A stretch of 9,269 nt of DNA from Pseudomonadota bacterium (GTDB taxonomy: Bacteria > Pseudomonadota > Gammaproteobacteria > Burkholderiales > Rhodocyclaceae). A program made the position numbers and the translations under genes. The notes below the pieces were generated by a model. It was not told the origin of the DNA. It did no database searches and saw only the letters and a list, made by a program, of their open reading frames with translations. Location: contig WRJU01000185.1 of the NCBI GenBank assembly GCA_009778425.1, forward strand, positions 1 through 9,269. The letters are read 5' to 3'. Below are positions 1 to 5,457 of this stretch, in pieces; position 1 is the stretch's first letter, and every line of letters begins with the position of its first letter.

Positions 1-585
1 TGTGATCTATTATTCTTATAGGCTATATAAATTCATGAAAAGTGAAATACCGAAAAACTGAACAATTCCAAGCACGGTATAAGCATACGATTCCTGTGAA
101 ATTGTCGGCGATTCCGCTGCACAGGTTTTAGCGATGCTTCCATTACGCAAAGGCGACTAGCAGTTATCCACGGGGGGCGTGTCTACTACTAGCCCCCGGT
201 GGGTAACTGCGGGTTCAATGCTTGCGGCGCGTGGCCTCCAGCCTACGCCTGGGGCGCGGCGCTGTTGGCGGCGGTTCGTCGGCTGCATGCGCTTGGCGCG
301 GCGGGCGGCGTGGCCACGCGTCACTACGGGGCGAAGCTACGTAGTGACGCGTGGGGAGAGGCACTACCGTATCGCCGTAGACGGCGCTTCTCCGGCTGTT
401 GATATGCCACGGGCAAAATGACTTCAAATGATGATGAGGGGGCGTCAACGGATGCGCCGGGGGGAGGGGCGTTTTTCGATGGGCTGAATGAGACGTAATG
501 GGATGAAATGAGATGTAACCGGAAGTAGCTGGACGTATCGGAACTCATTGAATTCACGGCAAAAATATTTTTTTGTAGGGGCTTG
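1..585. other. Non-coding stretch with an AT-rich left edge and GC-rich right part
   Basis: I see no convincing gene here. Positions 1-130 are AT-rich and include a 6-bp inverted repeat, CCTGTG (93-98) with CACAGG (120-125). From about 170 the composition becomes strongly GC-rich. Several frames stay open over 200-450 on both strands, but they overlap one another, lack ribosome binding sites and follow the base composition, so I do not call them. Positions 487-520 carry a near direct repeat, AATGAGACGTAA and AATGAGATGTAA, 22 bp apart. The sharp change in composition near 170 suggests a junction between DNA segments of different origin; this is inference. Confidence 0.5.
314..354. repeat. 15-bp perfect inverted repeat with 11-nt loop
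   Basis: CCACGCGTCACTACG at 314-328 is followed after 11 nt by its exact reverse complement at 340-354. It would form a very stable hairpin in RNA or single-stranded DNA. There is no T-run on either side, so it is not an ordinary terminator. A smaller hairpin, CGCCG-TAGA-CGGCG, lies about 20 nt downstream. Its function is unknown: recombinase site, protein-binding palindrome and structured RNA are all possible. Confidence 0.85.
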
Positions 586-790
586 CATTGTAGCAATGGA
601 AGCGCATAATGCGCTCAGACTCAACCCACCGACAGGGAACCTATCGAGGGTGAAAAGTCGGGCATCCGCCTGTTTTGCTGTGGGGCGGGTGTGCAGCATC
701 CAACAGCAAGCACGGGGTATGCTTTCTCCCGTTAAACGGCCAAGTGCCGATGAAAGCCTTTCACCTAATGCGGGCTTGTCCCGCCAGTAG
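548..790 (+). CDS. Doubtful 80-aa reading frame in the structured region
   Basis: This open frame begins with TTG and has no clear ribosome binding site (only CGGAAC nearby). The predicted 80-aa peptide has no domain I recognise. Its residues roughly 12-65 look more protein-like than the neighbouring frames, but the same DNA contains palindromes (601-615 and 770-784) that distort any translation. Small leader proteins of P4-type satellites sit in comparable structured regions, and the resemblance is only one of position. It may equally be non-coding RNA. Confidence 0.2.
   Translation: MNSRQKYFFVGACIVAMEAHNALRLNPPTGNLSRVKSRASACFAVGRVCSIQQQARGMLSPVKRPSADESLSPNAGLSRQ
586..615. repeat. Two adjacent small hairpins opening the structured region
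   Basis: CATTG-TAG-CAATG at 586-598 is followed directly by AGCGCAT-A-ATGCGCT at 601-615. Both are perfect. They lie just after an AT-rich tract (565-575) and mark the start of a zone, running to about 1455, in which most of the sequence can be drawn into short stems. Confidence 0.6.
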
Positions 791-1000
791 TAACACAAAG
801 CGGGCATGCCCGCAGGAAGCAGCACCAAAGCGGTGAGCCTAGCGTCAATCGCACCGCTCCGGTCTCGTCACTGGGCTAGGAATTGAAAAAATGCGGGCGC
901 GTCCCGCAGGATGAAACACGTCGCGGGCTTGTCCCGCAGGAAGTCGCGCGAAAGCGCACCTAAAACATAGCGCGTAAGCGCCTTCGCGGGATTCGTCCCG
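770..1000. repeat. Cluster of REP-like GCGGG...CCCGC palindromes
   Basis: Four palindromes share the form GCGGG-N4/5-CCCGC: 770-784 (loop CTTGT), 800-813 (loop CATG), 893-907 (loop CGCGT) and 923-937 (loop CTTGT). A fifth relative, CGGGA-TTCG-TCCCG, sits at 987-1000. The second, third and fourth are each followed by AGGA. Between them lie two GNRA-type hairpins, GCGC-GAAA-GCGC (946-957) and GCGC-GTAA-GCGC (970-981). Repeated short palindromes with a common flank resemble REP-type intergenic repeats, but I cannot test for copies elsewhere in the genome. Confidence 0.6.
830..881. ncRNA. 52-nt pseudoknot-forming motif, copy A
   Basis: This 52-nt stretch recurs at 5403-5454 with a single difference. 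It can fold as follows: GCGGTG (830-835) pairs with CACCGC (852-857). The loop of that stem contains CCTAGC (838-843), which can pair with GCTAGG (875-880) to form a pseudoknot. A small stem, CCGGT (859-863) with ACTGG (870-874), fills the gap and abuts the pseudoknot strand. A GCGGGCATGCCCGC hairpin ends 16 nt upstream. I know no RNA family with this sequence. The RNA strand is not known, and a structured DNA site is also possible. Confidence 0.5.
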
Positions 1001-1125
1001 TTGAAAGTAAACGCCCCCCTCCGGCCACCATACCGGGTGAAGGGCATGAAACCGTAGGCCGTACCCGGCTTGCGCGTACCTCTGCGCCCAACGATCTTGG
1101 GCGCATGACGGGAGAGCCAACCCAA
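868..1125 (-). CDS. Doubtful 85-aa minus-strand frame across the palindromes
   Basis: The frame opens with TTG on the minus strand and runs to TGA at 868-870. Its middle and end look fairly protein-like, with Asn-Gly-Thr-Asn-Pro followed by an Ala/Leu-rich helix-like stretch. The palindromes at 893-937 are translated twice as Leu-Arg-Asp-(Lys/Ala)-Pro-Ala. A further Trp-Arg-Asp-Lys-Pro-Ala appears where the 770-784 palindrome is read in another minus-strand frame (445-828). No ribosome binding site and no known domain are visible. The repeated peptide may simply be the shadow of the DNA repeat. Confidence 0.2.
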   Translation of the reverse strand: MGWLSRHAPKIVGRRGTRKPGTAYGFMPFTRYGGRRGAFTFNGTNPAKALTRYVLGALSRDFLRDKPATCFILRDAPAFFQFLAQ

Positions 1126-1455
1126 GGCGCTCCCCGATTCATTACGACCGTCTCAGGTCGCAGATTCCGCATGTCCATGCGGGTCTATTTCCATTTTCTC
1201 GCACCACGTAGCGCCGTCTGGCGCTGGATTCACCTCGCGCCTTTCGGGGCGCTGGAAGCCACGGGCATCGGTGGCCGGGACTGCGTTCGCAGTTCTTAGA
1301 CGTTTTGATGCCAGCCCATGCGTTCGAGCATGGGACCTGCCCGCGCGGCTTCCAACAGGAAAGGCGAGGAAGCGGGCAAGCCCCTATTTGGGGGCAAAGG
1401 GCCAGTTCAGGGCCCGGTCTCAACCCTTTCGAGGGATTCCGTCACTTGATGACGG
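1083..1455. ncRNA. Chain of about twelve perfect hairpins upstream of intA
   Basis: Consecutive perfect stems are visible: 1083-1105 (9 bp, TGCGCCCAA/TTGGGCGCA), 1145-1160 (5 bp), 1167-1182 (6-7 bp), 1210-1225 (6 bp, loop GTCT), 1237-1252 (5 bp), 1258-1275 (5 bp), 1280-1293 (5 bp, loop GTTC), 1315-1334 (7 bp, loop GTTCGA), 1338-1378 (7 bp, long loop), 1380-1395 (5 bp), 1399-1415 (5 bp), 1424-1435 (4 bp, loop TTCG) and 1439-1455 (6 bp, loop CTTGA). No convincing gene covers this interval. It may be a large structured RNA, a long leader of intA, or structured single-stranded DNA. High GC raises the chance rate of stems, so the RNA reading is inference. Confidence 0.4.
1433..1455 (+). promoter_or_regulatory. 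ATTCCGTCA hairpin element ahead of intA
   Basis: The 12-mer GGGATTCCGTCA at 1433-1444 also occurs at 7298-7309, upstream of the paralogous intB. In both places it follows a CCC...GGG hairpin and forms part of a second hairpin ending in ACGG. The distance to the integrase start is similar (136 and 121 nt). A 12-mer shared within 9 kb is not significant alone; the matching position is what makes it worth noting. Confidence 0.3.
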
Positions 1456-1568
1456 TCTGACCGAAACACTGACCGGAAGCATTACCTGAACGGGAGCCAG
1501 CGCCCTGACGTTGGACGGATACCACCTAACAACCACTCACCCCATTACCCCATTCAAGGATTACCACC

Positions 1569-2429
1569 ATGAGTAAGTTAAGCAAAGACCTCAAAACGCT
1601 GTGCATCCGCAATGCGGACGGCAGCCATGCGACACAGGCCGCGCGCTTCCTGACCCTCCAGCAATGCGCCCGCGAACTGCGGGCAAGCGGCTACAACCAG
1701 CTTCGCGCGGGCAACCTCAAGATGAAGCATGTCATGTGCCTGGTCAGCCAGTGGCAGCAATCCGGGCTTTCAGCGGGCACGGTCAAGAACCGGATGGCGC
1801 ATGTCCGCTGGCTGGCGGAAAAGCTCGGCAAGGCGGGCATGATCCCGAAAGACAACGCGCAGTTGGGCATTGCGGAGCGCCAATTCGCCAACACGGGGAA
1901 CAAAGCGCAGGAACTCGACGGGCGGCTTGACAGCGTGGCCGACCCCTATGTGCACATGAGCCTCCAGCTACAGGCGGCTTTTGGGCTGCGGCGCGAGGAA
2001 TCCATCAAGATCAAGCCAAGCATTGCCGACAAAGGGCAGACACTCGCCCTGCAAGCCTCATGGTGCAAGGGCGGGCGCGAGCGGGCGGTCCCCATCCAGA
2101 CGGCGGAACAGCGTGCCGTACTCGATGCCGCGCACGCCTTGGCGGGGCAAGGCTCCCTGATTCCTGCGGATAAATCCTACGTCAAACAGCAACGGATGTA
2201 TGACGCCCAAACCAAGGCGGCGGGCCTCGCCAACATGCACGGGCTGCGGCATCAGTACGCGCAGAGCCGCTATGAGGCGCTGACGGGCTGGAAATGCCCC
2301 AAGGCGGGCGGGCCAGCAAGAAACACGCTCAGGGGCGCAGAACGCGAATCTGACCGCGCGGCGCGGCTGGCGATCAGCCATGAACTCGGGCATTCGCGCC
2401 TTGCCATCGTAGCCAACTACATCGGGTAG
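1569..2429 (+). CDS. IntA: tyrosine recombinase, Integrase_1-type (286 aa)
   Basis: This is a site-specific DNA recombinase expected to cut and rejoin DNA through an active-site tyrosine. The N-terminal part (about 5-105) is helical and SAM-like, probably binding the core site. The catalytic part shows Arg141/Arg142 in LRREES, Lys167 in WCKGGR, the His224-Gly-Leu-Arg227 box, His275 in ELGH and a terminal Tyr284, so the expected active-site set is complete. The family fits the 'phage integrase N-terminal / Integrase_1' proteins of proteobacterial islands. The ATG at 1569 is supported by AAGGA at 1556-1560, 8 nt upstream. The next gene starts 28 nt after its stop with its own ribosome binding site, so the two are probably co-transcribed. 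It is about 55-60% identical by eye to IntB (7419-8300). The protein ends two residues after the catalytic tyrosine, as IntB does. No terminator follows. Confidence 0.9.
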   Translation: MSKLSKDLKTLCIRNADGSHATQAARFLTLQQCARELRASGYNQLRAGNLKMKHVMCLVSQWQQSGLSAGTVKNRMAHVRWLAEKLGKAGMIPKDNAQLGIAERQFANTGNKAQELDGRLDSVADPYVHMSLQLQAAFGLRREESIKIKPSIADKGQTLALQASWCKGGRERAVPIQTAEQRAVLDAAHALAGQGSLIPADKSYVKQQRMYDAQTKAAGLANMHGLRHQYAQSRYEALTGWKCPKAGGPARNTLRGAERESDRAARLAISHELGHSRLAIVANYIG

Positions 2430-2457
2430 TCCCAAGGCAGAAATAGGAGAAAACGTC

Positions 2458-2835
2458 ATGGAACCGTTGTGGGATAAGCCAGATACGCTGCTCTGGTCAA
2501 TAAAGGAGGTCGGCAACCAGTTGGGGGGCGTGTCTGCCCGCACGGTCATGCGTTTGATCGAAACAGGCGCTCTGCCCGTGTGCCGGGTCGGGCGCTTGGT
2601 TCGTGTCCCGCCGGATGCCGTGCGCGAGTACGTCGCGCGGACTACCCAAGGCAAGTATAATAGTCCCCGCGTGGAGTCGGGGACGTTGAGGAGTACATCA
2701 TCATGGTCTACCGACGCAAGGATTCCCCGGTCTGGTGGGGAGATTTCACCGACGCAAGCGGCAAAAGAGTTAGGCGCACTACTGGCACTACCGACCGCCG
2801 AGATGCTGAGGCGCTTGAAGCAAAGTGGAAGCTAG
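2458..2835 (+). CDS. Excisionase-like helix-turn-helix protein
   Basis: Residues about 12-60 form a MerR/excisionase-type winged HTH: SIKEVGNQLG, then SARTVMRLIETGALP, then the wing VGRLVRVPPDAVREYV. Such proteins bend DNA and steer integrases towards excision. The ATG at 2458 has AGGAG at 2445-2449, 8 nt upstream. The expected domain ends near residue 62, yet the frame runs on to residue 125. The tail is low in hydrophobic residues and is read out of frame through a hairpin and the first 133 nt of the downstream integrase gene. A short excisionase with an accidental tail is the simplest reading; a tail used in coupling or frameshifting is possible. Its position directly before an integrase supports the excisionase role. 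Confidence 0.75.
   Translation: MEPLWDKPDTLLWSIKEVGNQLGGVSARTVMRLIETGALPVCRVGRLVRVPPDAVREYVARTTQGKYNSPRVESGTLRSTSSWSTDARIPRSGGEISPTQAAKELGALLALPTAEMLRRLKQSGS
2656..2693 (+). promoter_or_regulatory. TATAAT, 7-bp hairpin and strong ribosome binding site ahead of the second integrase
   Basis: A perfect TATAAT lies at 2656-2661, but no good -35 box sits 16-18 nt upstream, so promoter activity is uncertain. GTCCCCG (2663-2669) pairs perfectly with CGGGGAC (2678-2684) around an 8-nt loop. Four nt later comes GAGGAG (2688-2693), 9 nt before the ATG at 2703. The hairpin lies inside the excisionase frame and next to the ribosome binding site, so it could affect translation of the integrase or mRNA stability. 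Confidence 0.5.
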
Positions 2836-3767
2836 AAGCGCATCAGGTGAAACGATGGGGTGCGGAACCAAGCCGCACGTTTGATGAGTTGATGCTGAAA
2901 TACGTGAAGGCGACACAAGGGGTAAAGCGTAGTACGAGACGGGATGCTACTTCACTCAAGAATTTGCACCCTTTCTTTACTGGACGCGACCTCTTGACGT
3001 TGAAGCGTTCTGACATTCGTGCATACATGGACAAGCGCAGAACGGACGGTGTAGCGAACGCAACCATTAACAGGGAAATCAGCCTGTTTTCGGCTGCGCT
3101 CAACTATGCACGGCGTAACTTGGACTGGGGCGTTATGAACCATGCTGAAGGCATGAAGCTGAAAGAACCGGAAGGGCGCGTTAGAAGTTTGACGGTTCAG
3201 GAAGCGGATCGGCTGGTTGCGGAGGCGAAAAAGTCTTGGAAATCCCCGCATCTGGCGGATTTCATCCGCTTGGCTCTGAATACCGGATGCCGAAAGGATG
3301 AGTTGCTCAAGCTCGAATGGAACCGGGTTGACCTGAAAGCCAACCTGATTCTGTTGGGCGGGCAGGACACCAAAGCGGGGCGGCGGCGCTCTGTGCCTCT
3401 GAACACGGAGGCGCGGACGGCCTTGCTGAATCTGGCAAGGTTCCGGGCGACGCACTGCCCGGATTCGCCTTGGGTGTTCGCTCACAAGGATGGAAGCCGT
3501 CAGGCGGGTGTTGTGAAGGCTTTCAAACGGGCGCTATGCAATGCCGGAATCGAGGATTTCCGAATCCACGACCTTCGGCATACCTGCGCTTCGTGGTTGG
3601 TTAGTGCCGGGCAACCGTTGCCTGCTGTGCGTGATCTGCTCGGACATTCCACAGTCACAATGACTGAGCGTTACGCGCATCTTTCCCCGGAGAACGTCCG
3701 GGCGGCGGTTGCGGTGTTAGATAGCGTGTCACGTTCTAGTCACGCTAACAAAATAGCGGGGTGTTAA
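2703..3767 (+). CDS. int: Tyrosine recombinase / phage-type integrase (354 aa)
   Basis: A full-length lambda-type integrase. Residues 1-48 resemble the arm-binding N-terminal domain (basic, with WWGDF and KRVRRTTGT). Residues about 55-145 are the core-binding helical domain and 160-340 the catalytic domain. The active-site set is complete: Arg197 (TGCRKDE), Lys224 (DTKAGRRR), His289-Asp-Leu-Arg292, His315 (LLGH) and Tyr324 (TERYAH). The start is fixed by GAGGAG 9 nt upstream; the in-frame stop TAG at 2661-2663 limits any earlier start. It overlaps the excisionase-like frame by 133 nt. A tRNA-Phe 3' fragment begins 24 nt after its stop. This xis-int-att order is the lambda arrangement and suggests that this enzyme acts at tRNA-Phe. 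The last 15 residues are outside the usual conserved domain. Confidence 0.93.
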   Translation: MVYRRKDSPVWWGDFTDASGKRVRRTTGTTDRRDAEALEAKWKLEAHQVKRWGAEPSRTFDELMLKYVKATQGVKRSTRRDATSLKNLHPFFTGRDLLTLKRSDIRAYMDKRRTDGVANATINREISLFSAALNYARRNLDWGVMNHAEGMKLKEPEGRVRSLTVQEADRLVAEAKKSWKSPHLADFIRLALNTGCRKDELLKLEWNRVDLKANLILLGGQDTKAGRRRSVPLNTEARTALLNLARFRATHCPDSPWVFAHKDGSRQAGVVKAFKRALCNAGIEDFRIHDLRHTCASWLVSAGQPLPAVRDLLGHSTVTMTERYAHLSPENVRAAVAVLDSVSRSSHANKIAGC

Positions 3768-3777
3768 AACCCCGCTA
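3754..3777 (+). terminator. Terminator-like hairpin at the end of the integrase
   Basis: TAGCGGGGT (3754-3762) pairs perfectly with ACCCCGCTA (3769-3777) around GTTAAA. The loop carries the integrase stop codon TAA (3765-3767). The following sequence, AGTTATTGTTTATTGG, is T-rich but interrupted. It probably ends the intA-xis-int transcript and keeps it from entering the attachment site. Confidence 0.65.
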
Positions 3778-3790
3778 AGTTATTGTTTAT

Positions 3791-3835
3791 TGGTGGCCAG
3801 TCTCGGAATCGAACCAAGGACACGCGGATTTTCAG
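3791..3835 (-). repeat. tRNA-Phe 3' half: probable attachment-site remnant
   Basis: Read on the minus strand, this gives the anticodon-loop part ACTGAAAATCC (GAA anticodon, Phe), the variable region, a T arm CTTGG-TTCGATT-CCGAG, the acceptor strand ACTGGCC, the discriminator A and an encoded CCA. The homology stops at the anticodon loop: the expected 5' strand of the anticodon stem is replaced by unrelated AT-rich sequence. The D arm and 5' acceptor strand are absent, and I find no GGCCAGT 5' half elsewhere in the window. A truncated 3' half breaking at the anticodon loop is typical of a recombination core left by an integrase. It is not a functional tRNA. Confidence 0.85.
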
Positions 3836-3844
3836 TGCACTTAT

Positions 3845-3926
3845 CTTTGTATAACAAAGTTTAACACAATAGCATTTGTCTGAATTATTTTTTATTAAAA
3901 CAATAAGATACAGAATATTTATCTTA
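3845..3926. promoter_or_regulatory. Inverted repeats beside the attachment site
   Basis: CTTTG-TATAA-CAAAG at 3845-3859 lies 10 nt beyond the tRNA fragment. TAAGATA (3904-3910) and TATCTTA (3920-3926) form a 7-bp inverted repeat with a 9-nt spacer. The DNA from 3836 to 3960 is very AT-rich. Core-type or arm-type integrase sites, or repressor operators, would be expected in this position. No assignment can be made from the sequence alone. Confidence 0.4.
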
Positions 3927-3933
3927 ACGCACC

Positions 3934-3994
3934 ATGTTATAAATATCGCTTTTATGTTACATTATGGGTGTTCAATGTTAGCCCGATGTTAGCC
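3934..3994 (+). promoter_or_regulatory. Four phased ATGTTA repeats upstream of the P4-like integrase
   Basis: ATGTTA occurs at 3934, 3954, 3975 and 3986, spaced 20, 21 and 11 bp, which are close to whole turns of the helix. The last two copies are extended to ATGTTAGCC. The final copy ends about 20 nt before the integrase ATG. In phage P4 the int promoter lies next to attP and is repressed by Int and Vis. A comparable binding array here, for integrase or a regulator, is a reasonable inference. Confidence 0.5.
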
Positions 3995-4014
3995 GGGTTT
4001 ATGCGAGACATATC

Positions 4015-5220
4015 ATGAACTACCTGAATTTCACAAAGAAAGCCCTGTCCTCACTGGCATTGCCGCCCAAGGGCCAAAGATTCCTGTACCACGACACCGA
4101 AGTCTCCAAGCTGGCGCTTCGGGTGACATCCACGGGTAAAAAAACCTTCGTCGTCGTCAAACGAGTCGGCGGGCAGGTCAACTGGGTGACGGTTGGCACG
4201 TTCCCCGACATCAGCGTGGAGCAGGCCCGTGCCGAAACAAACAAGCTGGTCGGACAGTACGCCAGTGGCAATAACCCGGCTGAAGCGCGGCGGGTGCTGA
4301 AATCCGAGCCGACACTGGCCGAGTTTTTTCAACTCTACGGCGAGCGCCACGGCCAGAAAAAGCTGTCTTGGCATGACGATCAGCAACGGTTCCGTTCGTA
4401 TCTCCAGGAGCCGCTTGGGGACAAGAGATTGAGCGAAATAACCCGACAGATGATCGCTACGGTTCTTGGTGACGCGCAGAAGGCGGGCAAGGCGGTCGGA
4501 ACGGTTAGGCGCATTCGTGCCCTTGCCTCGCACGTATTCCGTAAGGCGGTGGAATGGGGGTATCTCGAACAGAACCCGGCGCAAGGCATCAGCGTTGAAG
4601 GCAGGACGACTAGCCGTGACCGATTCCTGCAAAGCGATGAACTTGGCCGTTTTTTTACCGCTGTAGAAATTGAACCTGATCTAACGCGCGACTTCATCCT
4701 GCTGGCATTGCTGACTGGGGTGCGTAAATCAAACCTGTGTGCAATGCACTGGGATCACGTTGACCTGGGTAGTGGTGTTTGGAAAATTCCGATGACGAAG
4801 AATGGTGAGCCGCAGAACGTGGCTCTGTCGCCATCGTCTATCGAGATACTGAACGCCCGAAAGGCAAAATATGGAAATACAGGTTTTGTGTTTCCGGGTT
4901 CTGGAGTAACCGGGCACTACGTGGAACCGCGTAAGGCTGTTCAGCGTGTCATGGAACGAGCACAGATTCCCTTTGGTCGCAATACTCCAAACGGCGTGAC
5001 TCTGCACGACCTGCGCCGTACATTCGGCTCGTGGCAAGCCATCTCCGGCACACCGCTTCATATCATCGGTAAGAGCCTGAACCACAAAAGCCCGCAGGCC
5101 ACGGCCATCTACGCAAGGCTCAGCATTGACCCCGTGCGCGAGTCGGTGAATACCGCAACCGATGCGATGCTCAAGGCAGCGGGGCGCAAAACGCTGTCGG
5201 CAAGCAAGCGGGCGGGTTAA
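4015..5220 (+). CDS. int: P4-like tyrosine integrase with DUF4102-type N-terminus (401 aa)
   Basis: Residues about 10-95 match the arm-binding N-terminal domain of P4-type integrases (YHDTEVSKLALRVTSTGKKTF, then VTVGTFPDISVEQARAE). Residues 100-195 are the core-binding domain. The catalytic domain has Arg237 (TGVRKSN), Lys262 (MTKNGE), His331-Asp-Leu-Arg334, His357 (LNHKS) and Tyr366 (AIYARL). The length is normal for the family. The ribosome binding site is weak (GAGA at 4004-4007). It starts 180 nt after the tRNA-Phe fragment and reads away from it, the usual relation between such an integrase and its attachment site. However, the tRNA half points its CCA end the other way, so it may belong to the left-hand element. 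No excisionase or AlpA-like gene accompanies it. Confidence 0.93.
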   Translation: MNYLNFTKKALSSLALPPKGQRFLYHDTEVSKLALRVTSTGKKTFVVVKRVGGQVNWVTVGTFPDISVEQARAETNKLVGQYASGNNPAEARRVLKSEPTLAEFFQLYGERHGQKKLSWHDDQQRFRSYLQEPLGDKRLSEITRQMIATVLGDAQKAGKAVGTVRRIRALASHVFRKAVEWGYLEQNPAQGISVEGRTTSRDRFLQSDELGRFFTAVEIEPDLTRDFILLALLTGVRKSNLCAMHWDHVDLGSGVWKIPMTKNGEPQNVALSPSSIEILNARKAKYGNTGFVFPGSGVTGHYVEPRKAVQRVMERAQIPFGRNTPNGVTLHDLRRTFGSWQAISGTPLHIIGKSLNHKSPQATAIYARLSIDPVRESVNTATDAMLKAAGRKTLSASKRAG

Positions 5221-5242
5221 ATGCGGTACTGCTGTAAAATGG

Positions 5243-5270
5243 TTGTTAATACTCGATAGGTACGTATAAT
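5243..5270 (+). promoter_or_regulatory. Candidate sigma-70 promoter after the P4-like integrase
   Basis: TTGTTA (5243-5248) and a perfect TATAAT (5265-5270) are 16 nt apart. Transcription would start near 5277 and read into the structured stretch at 5278-5460, which holds copy B of the 52-nt motif. A short untranslated RNA from this promoter is plausible, but the hairpin at 5278-5308 would be at its very start. Confidence 0.45.
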
Positions 5271-5277
5271 GGTGATG

Positions 5278-5308
5278 CGATGCCAATGATTTTTGTTGGC
5301 GTCGTTTT
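5278..5308 (+). terminator. Probable terminator of the P4-like integrase
   Basis: CGATGCCAA (5278-5286) pairs with TTGGCGTCG (5296-5304), with one G-T pair, around a 9-nt loop. TTTT follows at 5305-5308. It lies 58 nt after the integrase stop. The short T-run makes it a moderate terminator. Confidence 0.5.
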
Positions 5309-5309
5309 C

Positions 5310-5386
5310 CGCCCCGCGTCGCTAGTGTGCGGACAGCGCCCTTAAGGGGCGTCGATGCTTATTTTACCTATGGCGCATTCGTGCGC
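5310..5386. other. Structured segment with alternative pairings
   Basis: GGGGCG (5346-5351) can pair with CGCCCC at 5310-5315. Its last five bases can instead pair locally with CGCCC at 5337-5341. The two pairings exclude each other. A further perfect hairpin, GCGCA-TTCG-TGCGC at 5373-5386, sits exactly 16 nt before copy B of the 52-nt motif, mirroring the hairpin before copy A. Confidence 0.4.
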
Positions 5387-5402
5387 TTTGCTACACATCA
5401 TC

Positions 5403-5454
5403 GCGGTGAGCCTAGCGTCAATCGCACCGCTCCGGTCTCGTCACCGGGCTAGGA
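5403..5454. ncRNA. 52-nt pseudoknot-forming motif, copy B
   Basis: It is identical to 830-881 except for one C in place of T. Pairings: GCGGTG (5403-5408) with CACCGC (5425-5430), CCTAGC (5411-5416) with GCTAGG (5448-5453), and CCGGT (5432-5436) with ACCGG (5443-5447). The single difference changes a G-T pair in copy A to a G-C pair here, so the stem is kept. The flanking sequences of the two copies are unrelated, yet both have a perfect hairpin ending 16 nt upstream. A candidate promoter lies at 5243-5270 on the same strand. Confidence 0.5.
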
Positions 5455-5457
5455 TTC

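Noticed and set aside
164..172. TTATCCACG, 8 of 9 bases of a DnaA box
   Set aside because: It is a single site with no further DnaA boxes and no initiator gene; a chance match is likely.
445..828. 127-aa minus-strand frame
   Set aside because: It has no ribosome binding site and no domain, and it runs through several DNA palindromes. It is probably non-coding.
586..1000. CRISPR array
   Set aside because: The repeats are short palindromes at irregular spacing, with no constant spacer length and no cas genes.
1508..1529. GTTGGAC and ACCTAAC as integron attC core boxes
   Set aside because: They are in the wrong order and too close together, no attC-type stem lies between them, and none of the recombinases has a recognisable IntI-specific insertion.
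2058..2654. 198-aa minus-strand frame opposite intA and the excisionase gene
   Set aside because: It is the complement of two well-supported plus-strand genes and has no features of its own.
1569..5220. A recombinase-in-trio (RIT) element
   Set aside because: RIT elements have three directly overlapping recombinases with terminal inverted repeats. Here an excisionase-like gene and a tRNA fragment separate the recombinases, and the families differ from that layout.
4729..5286. 185-aa minus-strand frame opposite the P4-like integrase
   Set aside because: It lies over the catalytic domain of an intact integrase and resembles no protein family.
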